DNA from: Bin87 sp965220055
Lineage (GTDB): Bacteria > Chloroflexota > Dehalococcoidia > Lucifugimonadales > UBA3495
Direction: 5' to 3'
Assembly: GCA_965220055.1 (NCBI GenBank)
Contig: CBDCPE010000004.1
Coordinates: forward strand, 2,542,001 to 2,606,000
Length of the DNA: 64,000 bases
The notes beneath the pieces were generated by a model, which had not been told where the DNA came from, searched no databases, and worked only from the letters and a program-made list of their open reading frames with translations. This document shows, one piece after another, positions 1-8,618 of this stretch (its first letter is position 1; each line of letters begins with the position of its first letter). A program made the translations under genes and the position numbers.

Positions 1-1128
1 AACATCGAACGCCGGCTCACGGACCTTATCGGTCCCGCCGGCGCCCGTCTCCACACCGGCCGTTCGCGCAACGACCAGATCGCTCTCGACATGCGGATGT
101 ACACCCGCGGCGTGGTCTCCGACACGGTCGCGGGCCTGCGCTCCGTGCAGTGCGCTCTGGTCAGTCTGGCTGAGCAGTACGCGGACGTAGTGATGCCCGG
201 ATACACTCACCTGCAACGGGCCCAACCCGTCCTGTTCGCCCACCATATGCTGGCTTACTTCGAGATGTTTGAGCGCGATATTGGCCGGTTTAGCGACTGT
301 GCCGTGCGCATGGACGTGCTGCCCCTTGGAAGCGGTGCGCTGGCCGGAGTGCCCTATCCCACCGACCGCCACGCTGTTGCGTCAGCCCTTGAGTTCTCCG
401 AGATCAGCCCCAACAGCATGGACGCCGTGGCCGACCGCGATTTCCTGGCGGAGTTCCACGCCGCCGCCGCCATTGCCATGATGCACATTTCTCGCCTTTC
501 CGAGGAGATCGTCATCTGGTCCACTCGTGAGTTCGACTTCGTCCGCCTCGCCGATGAGTTCACTACCGGCAGCAGCATAATGCCCCAGAAGCGCAATCCC
601 GACTTCGCCGAAATCGCCCGTGGCAAGACCGGGCGGGTGTATGGGAGCCTTATGGCTATCCTTACCGTGCTCAAGGGTCTGCCCCTGACCTATAACCGCG
701 ACCTGCAGGAAGACAAGGAAGGCTTCTTCGACACCGTCGATACCCTCCTGTCTACCTTGTCGGTATTCGCTGACATGCTGCCGGGTATGCAACTAAACAC
801 CCAGCGCGTCGAGTCCCTCGCCAGCGAGAGCTATATGCTCGCCACCGACTTGGCCGATTACCTGGTTGGCAGGGGTGTTCCGTTCCGTGAAGCTCACGGC
901 GTGATGCGGCGGCTCTGCCAACGTTGCGAAGCCGATGGTACGTCCTTGTCTGCCCTGCCTCTATCCGAGTACCGGCAATTCTCGCCCCACTTCGACGACG
1001 ACGTATATGCGATCACCGCCGCCGCGTCCGTCGCTGCCCGCAACAATCCCGGTGGCACCGCTCCCAACCGTGTTGCGGAAGGCCTGAGCCGCGCCAACAC
1101 CATCCTGGCTGAGGCCGAAAACCGATGA
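1..1128 (+). CDS. argH: Argininosuccinate lyase, 5' end cut by window edge
   Basis: This is the last step of arginine synthesis in the cytoplasm, splitting argininosuccinate into arginine and fumarate. The frame is open from base 1, so about 80-90 N-terminal residues lie outside the window. The visible part begins just before the family motif HTGRSRNDQ (bases 52-78) and contains the signature loop GSSIMPQKRNP near bases 560-600, which carries the catalytic serine. The rest matches the fumarase/aspartase superfamily fold and its usual C-terminal length. The stop overlaps the rpe start by four bases (ATGA), so the two genes are co-transcribed and probably translationally coupled. Nothing looks damaged. 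Confidence is high. Confidence 0.97.
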   Translation, partial: NIERRLTDLIGPAGARLHTGRSRNDQIALDMRMYTRGVVSDTVAGLRSVQCALVSLAEQYADVVMPGYTHLQRAQPVLFAHHMLAYFEMFERDIGRFSDCAVRMDVLPLGSGALAGVPYPTDRHAVASALEFSEISPNSMDAVADRDFLAEFHAAAAIAMMHISRLSEEIVIWSTREFDFVRLADEFTTGSSIMPQKRNPDFAEIARGKTGRVYGSLMAILTVLKGLPLTYNRDLQEDKEGFFDTVDTLLSTLSVFADMLPGMQLNTQRVESLASESYMLATDLADYLVGRGVPFREAHGVMRRLCQRCEADGTSLSALPLSEYRQFSPHFDDDVYAITAAASVAARNNPGGTAPNRVAEGLSRANTILAEAENR

Positions 1129-1823
1129 CCTCCACCGCCGCCCATGTCCAGATCGCGCCTTCTGTGCTGGCCGCCGATTTCGGTTGCCTCGCCCAACAGG
1201 TGAAAGATGCCGAGGCCGCCGGCGCGGACCTCATCCACGTGGACGTGATGGATGGCCGTTTCGTCCCCAACATCTCCTTTGGCGAGGTCGTGGTGGATGC
1301 CATTCGCGGCGCCACGTCCCTTCCTCTCAATATCCACCTGATGGTCCACGAGCCGGACCGCCTGCTGCCCGGCTTGGTCAAGGACATCAACGACCAGGTG
1401 CTGGTACACGCCGAGGCGTGCGCTCATCTGCACCGCACTGTTGGCTACATCAAGGAGCAGGGTTGCCAGGTGGGGGTCGCCATCAATCCCGCCACCCCGA
1501 TTGCCGCCGTTGAGGAGGTGCTTCCCGATCTTGACATCGTGCTGGTCATGACCGTAAACCCCGGCTTCGGCGGCCAGTCGTTCATCCCTTCCGCGCTGGG
1601 AAAATTGCGACGCTTGCATCGCGCCATCGCCGACAACGGGTTCTCGGTTCAATTGGAGGTGGACGGCGGTATCAAAGCCGACGCCACCGCCCGGGATTCA
1701 GTCGGAGCCGGAGCCGGCATTCTGGTCGCTGGCAGCGCTATCTTCAACCGCGAACAGTCGGTCGCCGAGGCAATAGGTACCCTGCGAGGCGCGATTTCCG
1801 GTATGTCTCCGGGAAATGCGTAG
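1125..1823 (+). CDS. rpe: Ribulose-phosphate 3-epimerase
   Basis: It interconverts ribulose 5-phosphate and xylulose 5-phosphate in the pentose phosphate pathway. The product is 232 residues, the normal size. It opens with IAPSVLAADF, followed by the metal/active-site segment HVDVMDGRFVPN, then MTVNPGFGGQ and the phosphate-binding EVDGGI, all hallmarks of this TIM-barrel family. The ATG overlaps the argH stop (ATGA). The TAG stop lies in the left arm of a small hairpin shared with the convergent rpmB gene. The start is fixed by the overlap and by the family N-terminus. Confidence 0.97.
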   Translation: MTSTAAHVQIAPSVLAADFGCLAQQVKDAEAAGADLIHVDVMDGRFVPNISFGEVVVDAIRGATSLPLNIHLMVHEPDRLLPGLVKDINDQVLVHAEACAHLHRTVGYIKEQGCQVGVAINPATPIAAVEEVLPDLDIVLVMTVNPGFGGQSFIPSALGKLRRLHRAIADNGFSVQLEVDGGIKADATARDSVGAGAGILVAGSAIFNREQSVAEAIGTLRGAISGMSPGNA

Positions 1824-1843
1824 GGGCGAAATTTCTCCGCCCC
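1823..1843. terminator. Weak hairpin between convergent rpe and rpmB
   Basis: GGGGCG and CGCCCC form six-base arms around a nine-base loop directly at the rpe stop. It lies between two convergent genes, so it could end transcription in either direction. There is no strong T-tract, so the call is tentative. Confidence 0.3.
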
Positions 1844-1873
1844 ATGAACTTCGGTACGGGTCGCGTCGTGACG

Positions 1874-2086
1874 CTAAGCGGCTGCGCGTGTCCTCGCCTT
1901 CCTTCCCCGCGGGGGCTTGTACATCGTCCTCAAACACCGCGAACAAATCTTCACCCGGGTGGGTTTGCCGTCAATGGCTAGCGTCTGCTTGTGAACGTTT
2001 GCCTTCCACCGGGTCTTGGTCCTGCGGTTGGAGTGGCTCACGTTGTTGCCGGTCATCCCGGCTTTATTGCATACCTGGCACTGCAT
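1874..2086 (-). CDS. rpmB: 50S ribosomal protein L28
   Basis: Large-subunit ribosomal protein of 70 residues. The start is the ATG at 2086, giving MQCQVCNKAGMTGNNVSHSN; it is preceded by an AGGGAAAG ribosome site. The frame stays open 24 codons further upstream, but that extension has no family similarity. Key L28 features are the N-terminal CxxC-like pair, the NNVSHSNRRTKTRW core, and ICSRCLRTM, a second CxxC pair. This makes it a zinc-ribbon (C+) version with four cysteines. The C-terminus is basic. The gene is monocistronic and convergent with rpe. Confidence 0.95.
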   Translation of the reverse strand: MQCQVCNKAGMTGNNVSHSNRRTKTRWKANVHKQTLAIDGKPTRVKICSRCLRTMYKPPRGRKARTRAAA

Positions 2087-2276
2087 GGCTCTTTCCCTGC
2101 TCAATGTTTGCCGCGAATTATAGCACATGCAAATGCCCGCGTGGGGTTGGCTCGGCAATGAACGCCCGTCACATTACACAGAATTTACGTGCGCCCTACT
2201 TATATCAAAGGCCCCAAACGTTATAGAATAACGGTTGCCGCAACCCGTTTTTTGCCGGATTCGTCGGGAGAGACAA

Positions 2277-2639
2277 ATGAGTGCTACAGCAACAATGTAC
2301 TGGTGGCCACGTTGAAGCAGCTGTCGCAAGGTACGAGAGTTGCTCGTGCAAAACGGCTACACTGTAGAGGAGCGCGATTACTTCAAAGACCAGTTCACTG
2401 AAACCGAGCTTCGTGAACTGGCCTCTGAATTGGGAGAACCTGGTGTCAGCGGCATTTTCGCCGCGCGCAGCCCGTCCCTGAAAAAGATGGGCCTGAACGT
2501 CGCCGACTTGTCCGACGAACGCAAGCTCGCCCTCATGCTGGAAGAGCCTCGATTGGTTCGTCGCCCAATCGTCCGCTTGGGCGACCGTCTGATCGTCGGG
2601 GCCAGCTTGAAGGCTATGACGGAAGCGCTCAACTCTTGA
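2277..2639 (+). CDS. ArsC/Spx-like thioredoxin-fold protein, candidate selenoprotein (in-frame TGA)
   Basis: From the ATG at 2277 (GGGAG ribosome site six bases upstream) the frame reads MSATATMYWWPR, then TGA at 2313-2315, then SSCRKVRELLVQNGY and continues to the stop at 2637-2639. Read through the TGA, the product is 120 residues, the usual size for the ArsC/YffB/Spx family. It has the family's N-terminal redox motif as U-S-S-C, and the C-terminal RRPIVRLGDRLIVG segment typical of these proteins. The TGA sits exactly where the first Cys of CxxC is expected. A hairpin suited to a bacterial SECIS follows (2331-2349). Without read-through, the only translatable part would start at a TTG at 2340 with no good ribosome site and would lack the active site. 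Sec-containing ArsC-like proteins are, to my recollection, known from metagenomic selenoproteome surveys. The alternative is a nonsense mutation. No selABCD genes are in the window. Confidence 0.72.
2331..2349 (+). promoter_or_regulatory. SECIS-like stem-loop downstream of the in-frame TGA
   Basis: GUACGAG pairs with CUCGUGC (seven pairs including one G-U) around the five-base loop AGUUG. The loop starts 22 bases after the TGA, inside the 16-37 base range usual for bacterial SECIS elements. The second loop base is G, which fits the rule of a G within the first two loop positions. The hairpin overlaps codons for RELLV, which the family also needs, so coding constraint could produce it by chance. 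Confidence 0.6.
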
Positions 2640-2687
2640 CCCTGCCAATACCCTCGACTCCAACGCCGCCAGGACACCGTATCGATC

Positions 2688-3125
2688 ATGAAAATCTTCT
2701 TTGACGTTGACTACACCATCCTGGGCTTGGACGACACCCTCCGCCCGGGCACTTTGGACACCTTCCAGAAAATCCTCGACGACGGGCACGAAATCTACAT
2801 TTGGTCTGGAATGGGGGAACGCTGGGAGGTAATCGAAAAGCACGATCTGCATCGGTTCGTCTCCGGCGTATATGAAAAGCCCACGCATCACTACCACGAG
2901 CGTCTCCCCGAGTTGAAAATACCGGTAGAGCCTGAGTTCGTGATCGACGATTATCCGGAAATCGTGGCCGCTTTCGGCGGTGTCTGGGTGCCGCCTTATT
3001 TCTTCTCCCGCAGCGTAGACCACGAAATGGACCGCGTCTATCGCATTATCTGCGACTTCCAGGAAACCGGAGACTCGGAAGACCGCCAGTACCGCGCCAA
3101 GGGCACCAAGATTCCTCTGTTCTAG
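2688..3125 (+). CDS. HAD-superfamily hydrolase-like protein
   Basis: A 145-residue protein with the haloacid-dehalogenase motif I at its N-terminus, DVDYT (residues 6-10). Asp6 is the expected nucleophile and Asp8 the acid/base. Motif II is plausibly IWSGMG, and motif IV is VIDDYPE near residue 86. The cap is minimal, as in small phosphatases of this superfamily. The substrate cannot be told from sequence. It lies between the ArsC-like gene and mutL on the same strand with short gaps, so it may be co-transcribed with them. The ATG at 2688 directly precedes the conserved MKIFFDVD and is the natural start. Confidence 0.75.
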   Translation: MKIFFDVDYTILGLDDTLRPGTLDTFQKILDDGHEIYIWSGMGERWEVIEKHDLHRFVSGVYEKPTHHYHERLPELKIPVEPEFVIDDYPEIVAAFGGVWVPPYFFSRSVDHEMDRVYRIICDFQETGDSEDRQYRAKGTKIPLF

Positions 3126-3141
3126 CTCCCCACGACCGCCG

Positions 3142-4893
3142 ATGCCTATCCAGCAGCTCCCCCCGCACGTTGCCGCCCAGATCGCTGCCGGTGAGGTTGT
3201 CGAGCGACCTGCCGCGGTGGTCAAGGAGTTGGTGGAAAACTCCCTGGATGCCGGAGCGTCTCGCGTCGAGATCGCCATACGCGAAGGCGGTTTCGCCGAA
3301 ATACGTGTCATCGACGACGGTTGCGGCATCCCCTCGGATGAGCTGGCTCTGGCGTTCCGCCATCATGCCACCAGCAAGCTCGCAACTGTTGCTGACTTGC
3401 AGCGGGTGTCCACTCTGGGCTTCCGCGGCGAGGCCTTGCCCAGCATCGCCGCCGTAGCCCGTGTCGTCTGCACCACCAGACCCGCAGACCGTGATACCGG
3501 AGCGCGAATCGAGTTTCGCTACGGAGAGTTGGTCGGGCAGCGCGGCGACGGATGCCCGACCGGCATGTCGGTTCAGGTGGCCGAGTTGTTCGGCAATTTG
3601 CCGGCCCGGCGCAAATTCCTCCGCTCGGCTGCTGCTGAAGCGGCGCGCGTTCAGGAGGTCGTCACTCGCAGCGCGCTGGCTCACCCGGAGGTACGCTTCG
3701 TCCTCTCGGTCGACGGCCGTGAGACGGTGGACTCTCCCGGCAGTGGCCGGTTGCAGGATGCGATCCTATCCGTTTACGGGTCCGACGTTGCCGGACGAAT
3801 GCTGCCCGTATCCCTGGCCGATGGCGAACTCTCCGTCGATGGCTACACGGGCTCTCCCGACCTCAATCGTCGCAATCGCTCCTACATTACTTTGTTGGTG
3901 AACCGCCGCTGGGTCTATGATCGGTCCATCTGCTATGCGATAGAGCAGGCCTACCAGGGCACCATACTCGATCGCCGCTTTCCGATTGCAGTCATCAACC
4001 TTGCTTTACCTCCCGATCAAGTGGACGTCAACTCCCATCCCACCAAGCGGGAGGTGCGCTTTCGGCAGGGAGACCGGTTGTTTTCCCTGACGCAACGCGC
4101 CGTACGGGATGCCCTGATCGCCCACGCTCCCGCGCGGACCGCTATGCGATCGTTCACTCCGACCGGCGAGCCGCCGGCGCCCGCTCCATCATGGTCCAGT
4201 CCGTCTCCTGCTGTACCTCGTCCGTCATCCACGGGGATCTCAACCCCCGATCGTGACAGCATGGCTTTGTCCACCACTGGACTAGCGCCGACCGAGGGCT
4301 CGCTGCGAGACGTTCTGGCGGACCTTCGCGTAGTCGGCCAAATTCGTCAGACCTACATCGTCGCCGAGGGCAGCGCCGGAATGTACTTGATCGACCAGCA
4401 CGCCGCCCACGAGCGCGTTGTGTTCGACCAGATCCGTCAGCGTACGCCCAATCAGGAACGGCCGGCCCAACCCTTGCTGACCCCCTTGCCGGCTGAACTG
4501 TCTATGTCTCAGGCGGCGACCCTTGAGAGCTACACCGATCTGCTGGCCAATTATGGGTTCTCGTTAGAACCGTTCGGTGACCGCGCCTGGCTTGTACGCG
4601 CTGTCCCCGCTAGCATCGCCGCCCGTGCCAACCATGATCCCGCTGTCGCCCTGGCCGAGCTCCTGGACGCCGTGGCCGTGGAGCAGGTGGTGATGGATCG
4701 GGAGGACGCGCTGGCTGCTACGGTGGCCTGCCACGGCTCAATACGCGCCGGAATGACTCTGACCCATGAAGAGATGGACGCTTTGCTGCGCCAGCTGGAG
4801 ACCACAGAAAACCCTCACAATTGCCCCCATGGCCGTCCCACGGTGGTGCATTTCACCCAGTACCAGCTGGAGCGCGAGTTCGGTCGCCGCTAG
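3142..4893 (+). CDS. mutL: DNA mismatch repair protein MutL
   Basis: A 583-residue mismatch-repair ATPase and nickase that couples MutS recognition to strand incision. The N-terminal GHKL ATPase is complete: QIAAGEVVERPAAVVKELVE with ENSLDAGA, a DDGCGI box, and GFRGEALPSIAAV (about residues 11-110). After a Pro/Ser-rich linker (about 330-390), the dimerisation domain carries DQHAAHERVVF, a variant of DQHA(x)2E(x)4E, together with ACHGSIRAG and CPHGRP. These are the metal-site motifs of endonuclease-active MutL, as expected where MutH is absent. The start is the ATG at 3142, whose protein begins with the conserved IQQLPPHVAAQIAAGE. No defects were seen. Confidence 0.97.
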   Translation: MPIQQLPPHVAAQIAAGEVVERPAAVVKELVENSLDAGASRVEIAIREGGFAEIRVIDDGCGIPSDELALAFRHHATSKLATVADLQRVSTLGFRGEALPSIAAVARVVCTTRPADRDTGARIEFRYGELVGQRGDGCPTGMSVQVAELFGNLPARRKFLRSAAAEAARVQEVVTRSALAHPEVRFVLSVDGRETVDSPGSGRLQDAILSVYGSDVAGRMLPVSLADGELSVDGYTGSPDLNRRNRSYITLLVNRRWVYDRSICYAIEQAYQGTILDRRFPIAVINLALPPDQVDVNSHPTKREVRFRQGDRLFSLTQRAVRDALIAHAPARTAMRSFTPTGEPPAPAPSWSSPSPAVPRPSSTGISTPDRDSMALSTTGLAPTEGSLRDVLADLRVVGQIRQTYIVAEGSAGMYLIDQHAAHERVVFDQIRQRTPNQERPAQPLLTPLPAELSMSQAATLESYTDLLANYGFSLEPFGDRAWLVRAVPASIAARANHDPAVALAELLDAVAVEQVVMDREDALAATVACHGSIRAGMTLTHEEMDALLRQLETTENPHNCPHGRPTVVHFTQYQLEREFGRR

Positions 4894-4911
4894 CGCCGTG
4901 ATCAAAAGTTA

Positions 4912-4934
4912 GGGGCAGCGATTGATGCTGCCCC
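4912..4934 (-). terminator. Rho-independent terminator for the small Tat gene
   Basis: Perfect eight-base arms GGGGCAGC/GCTGCCCC flank a seven-base loop. Read on the minus strand, the hairpin is followed by TAACTTTTGATC, a modest T-tract. It lies 28 bases after the stop of the minus-strand Tat ORF and 18 bases after the mutL stop, so it separates the convergent genes. Confidence 0.6.
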
Positions 4935-4962
4935 AACTGGTCAATATCTGTTTCAGCGCGGA

Positions 4963-5172
4963 CTATCGGCGTGGGTCGGTACGGGGATCCTGCGCGGGGT
5001 GGAACATCGACCCGGGGCCGGGAAATTCGTCTGCAGCTTCTGCTGTGCTGTTTCGTCGACCAAAGGGCACCATCGACGCCAAGACCGCGGCTCCGGCGAT
5101 TGCGACTCCCAGCACTCCCAGAAATCGGCGGCGAGAAGGTTGCGATTGACGGCTATCGTTACGTTCAGGCAC
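4963..5172 (-). CDS. Small protein with twin-arginine signal peptide
   Basis: A 69-residue ORF from a GTG start. Residues 13-35 form a textbook Tat signal: SRRRFLGVLGVAIAGAAVLA, with the twin Arg, a Phe at +2 and a hydrophobic core. After it come only about 30 residues, polar and Pro-rich, with no cofactor motif or cysteine. It may be a real tiny Tat substrate, a Tat-anchored membrane peptide, or the leftover N-terminus of a lost Rieske or other redox protein. A terminator-like hairpin lies just downstream on its own strand, which favours an expressed gene. The start is uncertain. Confidence 0.5.
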   Translation of the reverse strand: MPERNDSRQSQPSRRRFLGVLGVAIAGAAVLASMVPFGRRNSTAEAADEFPGPGSMFHPAQDPRTDPRR

Positions 5173-5425
5173 GGTTGCTGCAACTCCATCTCGAACTTGG
5201 AAAGTGCCAAAATGCTATCAGCAGCGGTTTCAAGTGTCAATTGCTCCTCGTGCGGCCGGCTCCCGAGTAATCTCGCCACCGCTATTGATCTCCCATAGCA
5301 ACGTACCCGCTGATGAGTGTTCGGTAAGTCAATTCCGTTTATTGACGCTACGGATTCCGGCGGGTATCGTGGCTTCCAGTCGAACTCAGCTGGTGAGAGC
5401 CAGCCCGCCTCCGGAGGTGTCTTGG

Positions 5426-7189
5426 ATGACCACCCAGCGAACCCAATACCAGGTTATACGAGAGCCCGACGTCATGATCCCCATGCGCGACGGGACCCGC
5501 TTGGCCACCGACGTGGTGCGTCCGGACGCTCCCGGTCGTTTCCCGGTGCTGATCAATCGCGGGCCTTATAGCAAAGACAGCTACCTGAACAACCCCGACC
5601 ATTCCATCTGGTTCTTTCCGCGCAACGGCTACGTGATGCTGAGCCAGGACGTGCGTGGCCGCTTCAATTCCGAAGGGGAATACAACCCGCTGTTCCAGGA
5701 AGCCCTTGACGGCTACGACACCGTTGAGTGGGCGGCCCGCCAGCCGTGGTCCAATGGCCGCGTCGCCACCACCGGCCAGAGCTATCTTGGCGCCACCCAA
5801 TACACCCTGGCTGGTAAACACCCGCTGCCTCCTCACCTGGATACTATGGCCGTCGTCTCCGCCTCCTCCGACTTCCACCAATCGTGGGTCTACCATACTG
5901 GCGGCGCAATGGAGTGGGGTTGGAACGTGCCCTACGCCATTCTGAAGGGCCGCAACACTCTCGCCAGAGGTGGCCACGACGCCCTGCTGGCCAAGATGGA
6001 CGAGTACGTGATCGAGCCCGGCAACTTCGGCCAGCCATTGTCCGAACAATGGTACCGTCACCTGCCTCTCCGCGACTGGATCGAACGCCTGAAGGAGGCC
6101 GCTCCCTACTTCCACGAATATTTCGACGAGGAGCTGGACACTCCATACTGGTGGGGCCTCAACCTGCAACGGCAGGCCCGCAACGTGACTATCCCCATGT
6201 TCCACGTCAGCTCGTGGTACGACATCTTCCTGGAGGGCGCCCTCAACGCCTACCAGGCCATTGGCAAGCACGGTGGCAGCGAAACCGCCCGCCGAAACCA
6301 GAAGTTGCTCATCGGTCCGTGGGCCCACCTGCGTCCGTTTACCGAGCCCACCACCGGCGGCGCCGGCAACATCGACTTTGGGTCCGAAGCGGCCATCGAG
6401 CTGCACGATTACCTGCTCCGCTGGTACGGCTACTGGCTCAAGGGCGAGGAAACCGGCATCATGGACGATCCGCCGGTGCGCCTGTTCGTCATGGGCGACA
6501 ACAAGTGGCGCGACGAAAACGAATGGCCCCTGGCGCGCACCCAGTACACCCGCTGGTATTTCCACTCCGGCGGCGGTGCCAACACCCTCAGTGGCGACGG
6601 TTCGTTGTCCACGGTTCCGCCCGACCCAAACGAACCCGTGGACCACTTCACCTACGACCCGGCGGACCCTGTGCCTACCCTGGGCGGTAACACGTTGATT
6701 ATCGAATACGGTGTGTTCGACCAACGTCCCGCCGAAGACCGGCCGGATGTCCTTTCGTTTACATCCGAACCTGTGGACTCTGACCTGGAACTCACCGGCC
6801 CCATTTCTGTCACGCTCTACGCCGCGACCACCGCGGCGGACACTGATTTCACCGCCAAGCTGGTCGACGTGCGCCCGGACGGTTTTGCTCACAACCTGCA
6901 GGACGGCATCGTCCGCGCCCGCTATCGCACTTCGGTCCGTGAACCGTCCTTCGTAACTTCCGGCGAGGTGTACCGATACACTATCGACCTGTGGGCCACC
7001 AGCCACGTGGTGAAGGCCGGCCACCGCGTCAGGGTCGATGTGTCAAGCAGCAACTTCCCGCGCTTCGACCGCAACCCCAACACCGGCGCCGCCCTCGGCG
7101 TGGACACCCGGCTCGAAACGGCTCGCCAGACCGTATATCACTCCGCCAGCTACCCGTCGCACATCACGCTTCCCGTGATCCCGCGCTGA
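5426..7189 (+). CDS. CocE/NonD-family (S15-like) alpha/beta hydrolase
   Basis: A 587-residue hydrolase of the X-prolyl dipeptidyl-peptidase/cocaine-esterase family, acting on esters or amides of small organic acids or peptides. The N-terminal half is the alpha/beta hydrolase domain, with IPMRDGTRLATDV near residue 16 and the nucleophile elbow GQSYLG (Ser near residue 119). The C-terminal half is the jelly-roll domain typical of CocE. The frame is open 74 codons further upstream, but the ATG at 5426 has a GGAGGTG ribosome site eight bases away and starts where family similarity starts. There is no signal peptide. It sits just upstream of a ring-hydroxylating dioxygenase, suggesting a shared catabolic role. 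The substrate is unknown. Confidence 0.9.
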   Translation: MTTQRTQYQVIREPDVMIPMRDGTRLATDVVRPDAPGRFPVLINRGPYSKDSYLNNPDHSIWFFPRNGYVMLSQDVRGRFNSEGEYNPLFQEALDGYDTVEWAARQPWSNGRVATTGQSYLGATQYTLAGKHPLPPHLDTMAVVSASSDFHQSWVYHTGGAMEWGWNVPYAILKGRNTLARGGHDALLAKMDEYVIEPGNFGQPLSEQWYRHLPLRDWIERLKEAAPYFHEYFDEELDTPYWWGLNLQRQARNVTIPMFHVSSWYDIFLEGALNAYQAIGKHGGSETARRNQKLLIGPWAHLRPFTEPTTGGAGNIDFGSEAAIELHDYLLRWYGYWLKGEETGIMDDPPVRLFVMGDNKWRDENEWPLARTQYTRWYFHSGGGANTLSGDGSLSTVPPDPNEPVDHFTYDPADPVPTLGGNTLIIEYGVFDQRPAEDRPDVLSFTSEPVDSDLELTGPISVTLYAATTAADTDFTAKLVDVRPDGFAHNLQDGIVRARYRTSVREPSFVTSGEVYRYTIDLWATSHVVKAGHRVRVDVSSSNFPRFDRNPNTGAALGVDTRLETARQTVYHSASYPSHITLPVIPR

Positions 7190-7261
7190 CGGGTCGCCGC
7201 ATTGGTTTGCGCCAGCGGCCCGTTTCAAGCTCCTTGCTCGACATAACTGAGGAGGCTTTAT

Positions 7262-8599
7262 ATGGACCTCGGTAACCTCGTATACGACCGGCCCGACTTG
7301 GGCAAGTTCCAGGTGCATCGCTCCAGCATGGTGTCGCCAGACATTTATGAGCTGGAAAGGCAGCATATCTTCGACCGTTGCTGGCTCTACCTGGGGCATG
7401 AATCCGAGGTGCCAAACCCGGGGGATTACGTTCGCCGCGTGGTGGCGGAGCGTCCCCTGTTCTTCGCCCGGAGTCGCGACGGCGAGCTGAAGGTCTTCCA
7501 TAACACCTGCCCCCATCGCGGTGCTCTGATCTGCCGCACGGATCACGGTAACGCCCAGGTACTCCAGTGCTTTTATCACGCCTGGAGCTTCAACACCTCC
7601 GGCGAGTTGGTTGGGATGCCCGATATCGAAGGCTACGGACCCGATTTCGACCGCGCCGATTTCAGCCTCCGCTCCCCGCGCTATGAAAGCTACCAGGGTT
7701 TCATCTTCGTCTGCTTTGATCGGGAGGCCGAGACCCTCCGCGAATACCTGGCCGGCGCCGCCGAATACCTCGACCTCGTAGCTGACCAGGCGCCCGATGG
7801 CATGAAGGTCATCCCCGGCTCTAACCGGTACACCATCAAGGCCAACTGGAAGCTGCTCGCCGAAAACAGCATCGACGGCTACCACGCCTTGCCTACTCAC
7901 CAGACCTACTTCGATTACATGGCCAGCGAGGCCGGAAGCGATATTCCGGCGATCAATCGCCGGCGCGGCTTCGGCCGCGCGCTTGGCAATGGTCACGGTG
8001 TGATGGAAAACGACGCGATCTACGGCCGGCCCATCGCTATGTGGCATCCCTACTTCGGCGAGGAGGCTCGCTCCGAAATCGACGGCATCAAGGACGATCT
8101 CATCGCGCGCCACGGTCGCACCAAGGCTCTTCGCATGTGCGAAAAGAGCCGAAACATGGTGATTTTCCCCAACCTGGTCATCAACGACATCATGGCGGTC
8201 ACCATCCGCGTTTTCCAGCCCACCGGTCCAGACAGCATGGACGTTACTGCCTGGCAGATGGTGCCCTCCGGCGAGGCCGGTTCCCGCCTGAATCGTCGGT
8301 TGGATTCGTTCCTCACTTTCCTCGGCCCGGGTGGGTTCGCCACCCCTGACGACACCGAGGCGCTGGAGTCATGCCAACAGGGCTTCCGGTCCGGCGGCGT
8401 CGAGTGGTCCGATCTCTCTCGCGGATTCCATCGTGATCCCCGTGGCAACGACGAACTCCAGATACGCTCCTTCTGGCGCCGTTGGCAGTCTCTCGTTGCC
8501 GACCGCCCTCACGTCGAACAATACGAGCGCGGCCTGACCCCCGGTGAGATCCCCGACGTCCAGCCGTCCCCCGAGCTGACCGTAGCCGCCGACGACTAG
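7262..8599 (+). CDS. Rieske non-haem iron oxygenase, alpha subunit
   Basis: The large catalytic subunit of an aromatic-ring-hydroxylating dioxygenase, 445 residues. The Rieske 2Fe-2S site is C83-P-H85 and C103-x2-H106 (TCPHRG and CFYHAW). The mononuclear iron site is D205-G-Y-H208-x4-H213, in ENSIDGYHALPTH. It probably hydroxylates an aromatic or related ring carboxylate, but the substrate cannot be read from sequence. The ATG at 7262 follows a GAGGA ribosome site. The small beta subunit starts 20 bases after its stop. No ferredoxin or reductase gene is adjacent, so electrons must come from partners encoded elsewhere. Confidence 0.93.
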   Translation: MDLGNLVYDRPDLGKFQVHRSSMVSPDIYELERQHIFDRCWLYLGHESEVPNPGDYVRRVVAERPLFFARSRDGELKVFHNTCPHRGALICRTDHGNAQVLQCFYHAWSFNTSGELVGMPDIEGYGPDFDRADFSLRSPRYESYQGFIFVCFDREAETLREYLAGAAEYLDLVADQAPDGMKVIPGSNRYTIKANWKLLAENSIDGYHALPTHQTYFDYMASEAGSDIPAINRRRGFGRALGNGHGVMENDAIYGRPIAMWHPYFGEEARSEIDGIKDDLIARHGRTKALRMCEKSRNMVIFPNLVINDIMAVTIRVFQPTGPDSMDVTAWQMVPSGEAGSRLNRRLDSFLTFLGPGGFATPDDTEALESCQQGFRSGGVEWSDLSRGFHRDPRGNDELQIRSFWRRWQSLVADRPHVEQYERGLTPGEIPDVQPSPELTVAADD

Positions 8600-8618
8600 C
8601 GGCAGGAGCCCGACCATC

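Noticed and set aside
2205..3329. A 374-codon minus-strand ORF across the ArsC-like and HAD genes
   Set aside because: No family features; it is the antisense of two supported genes and of the mutL start.
5348..7024. A 558-codon minus-strand ORF opposite the CocE-type gene
   Set aside because: It has low-complexity Val/Gly/Ala/His content typical of antisense shadows in GC-rich DNA, no domain signature, and lies fully opposite a well-supported gene.
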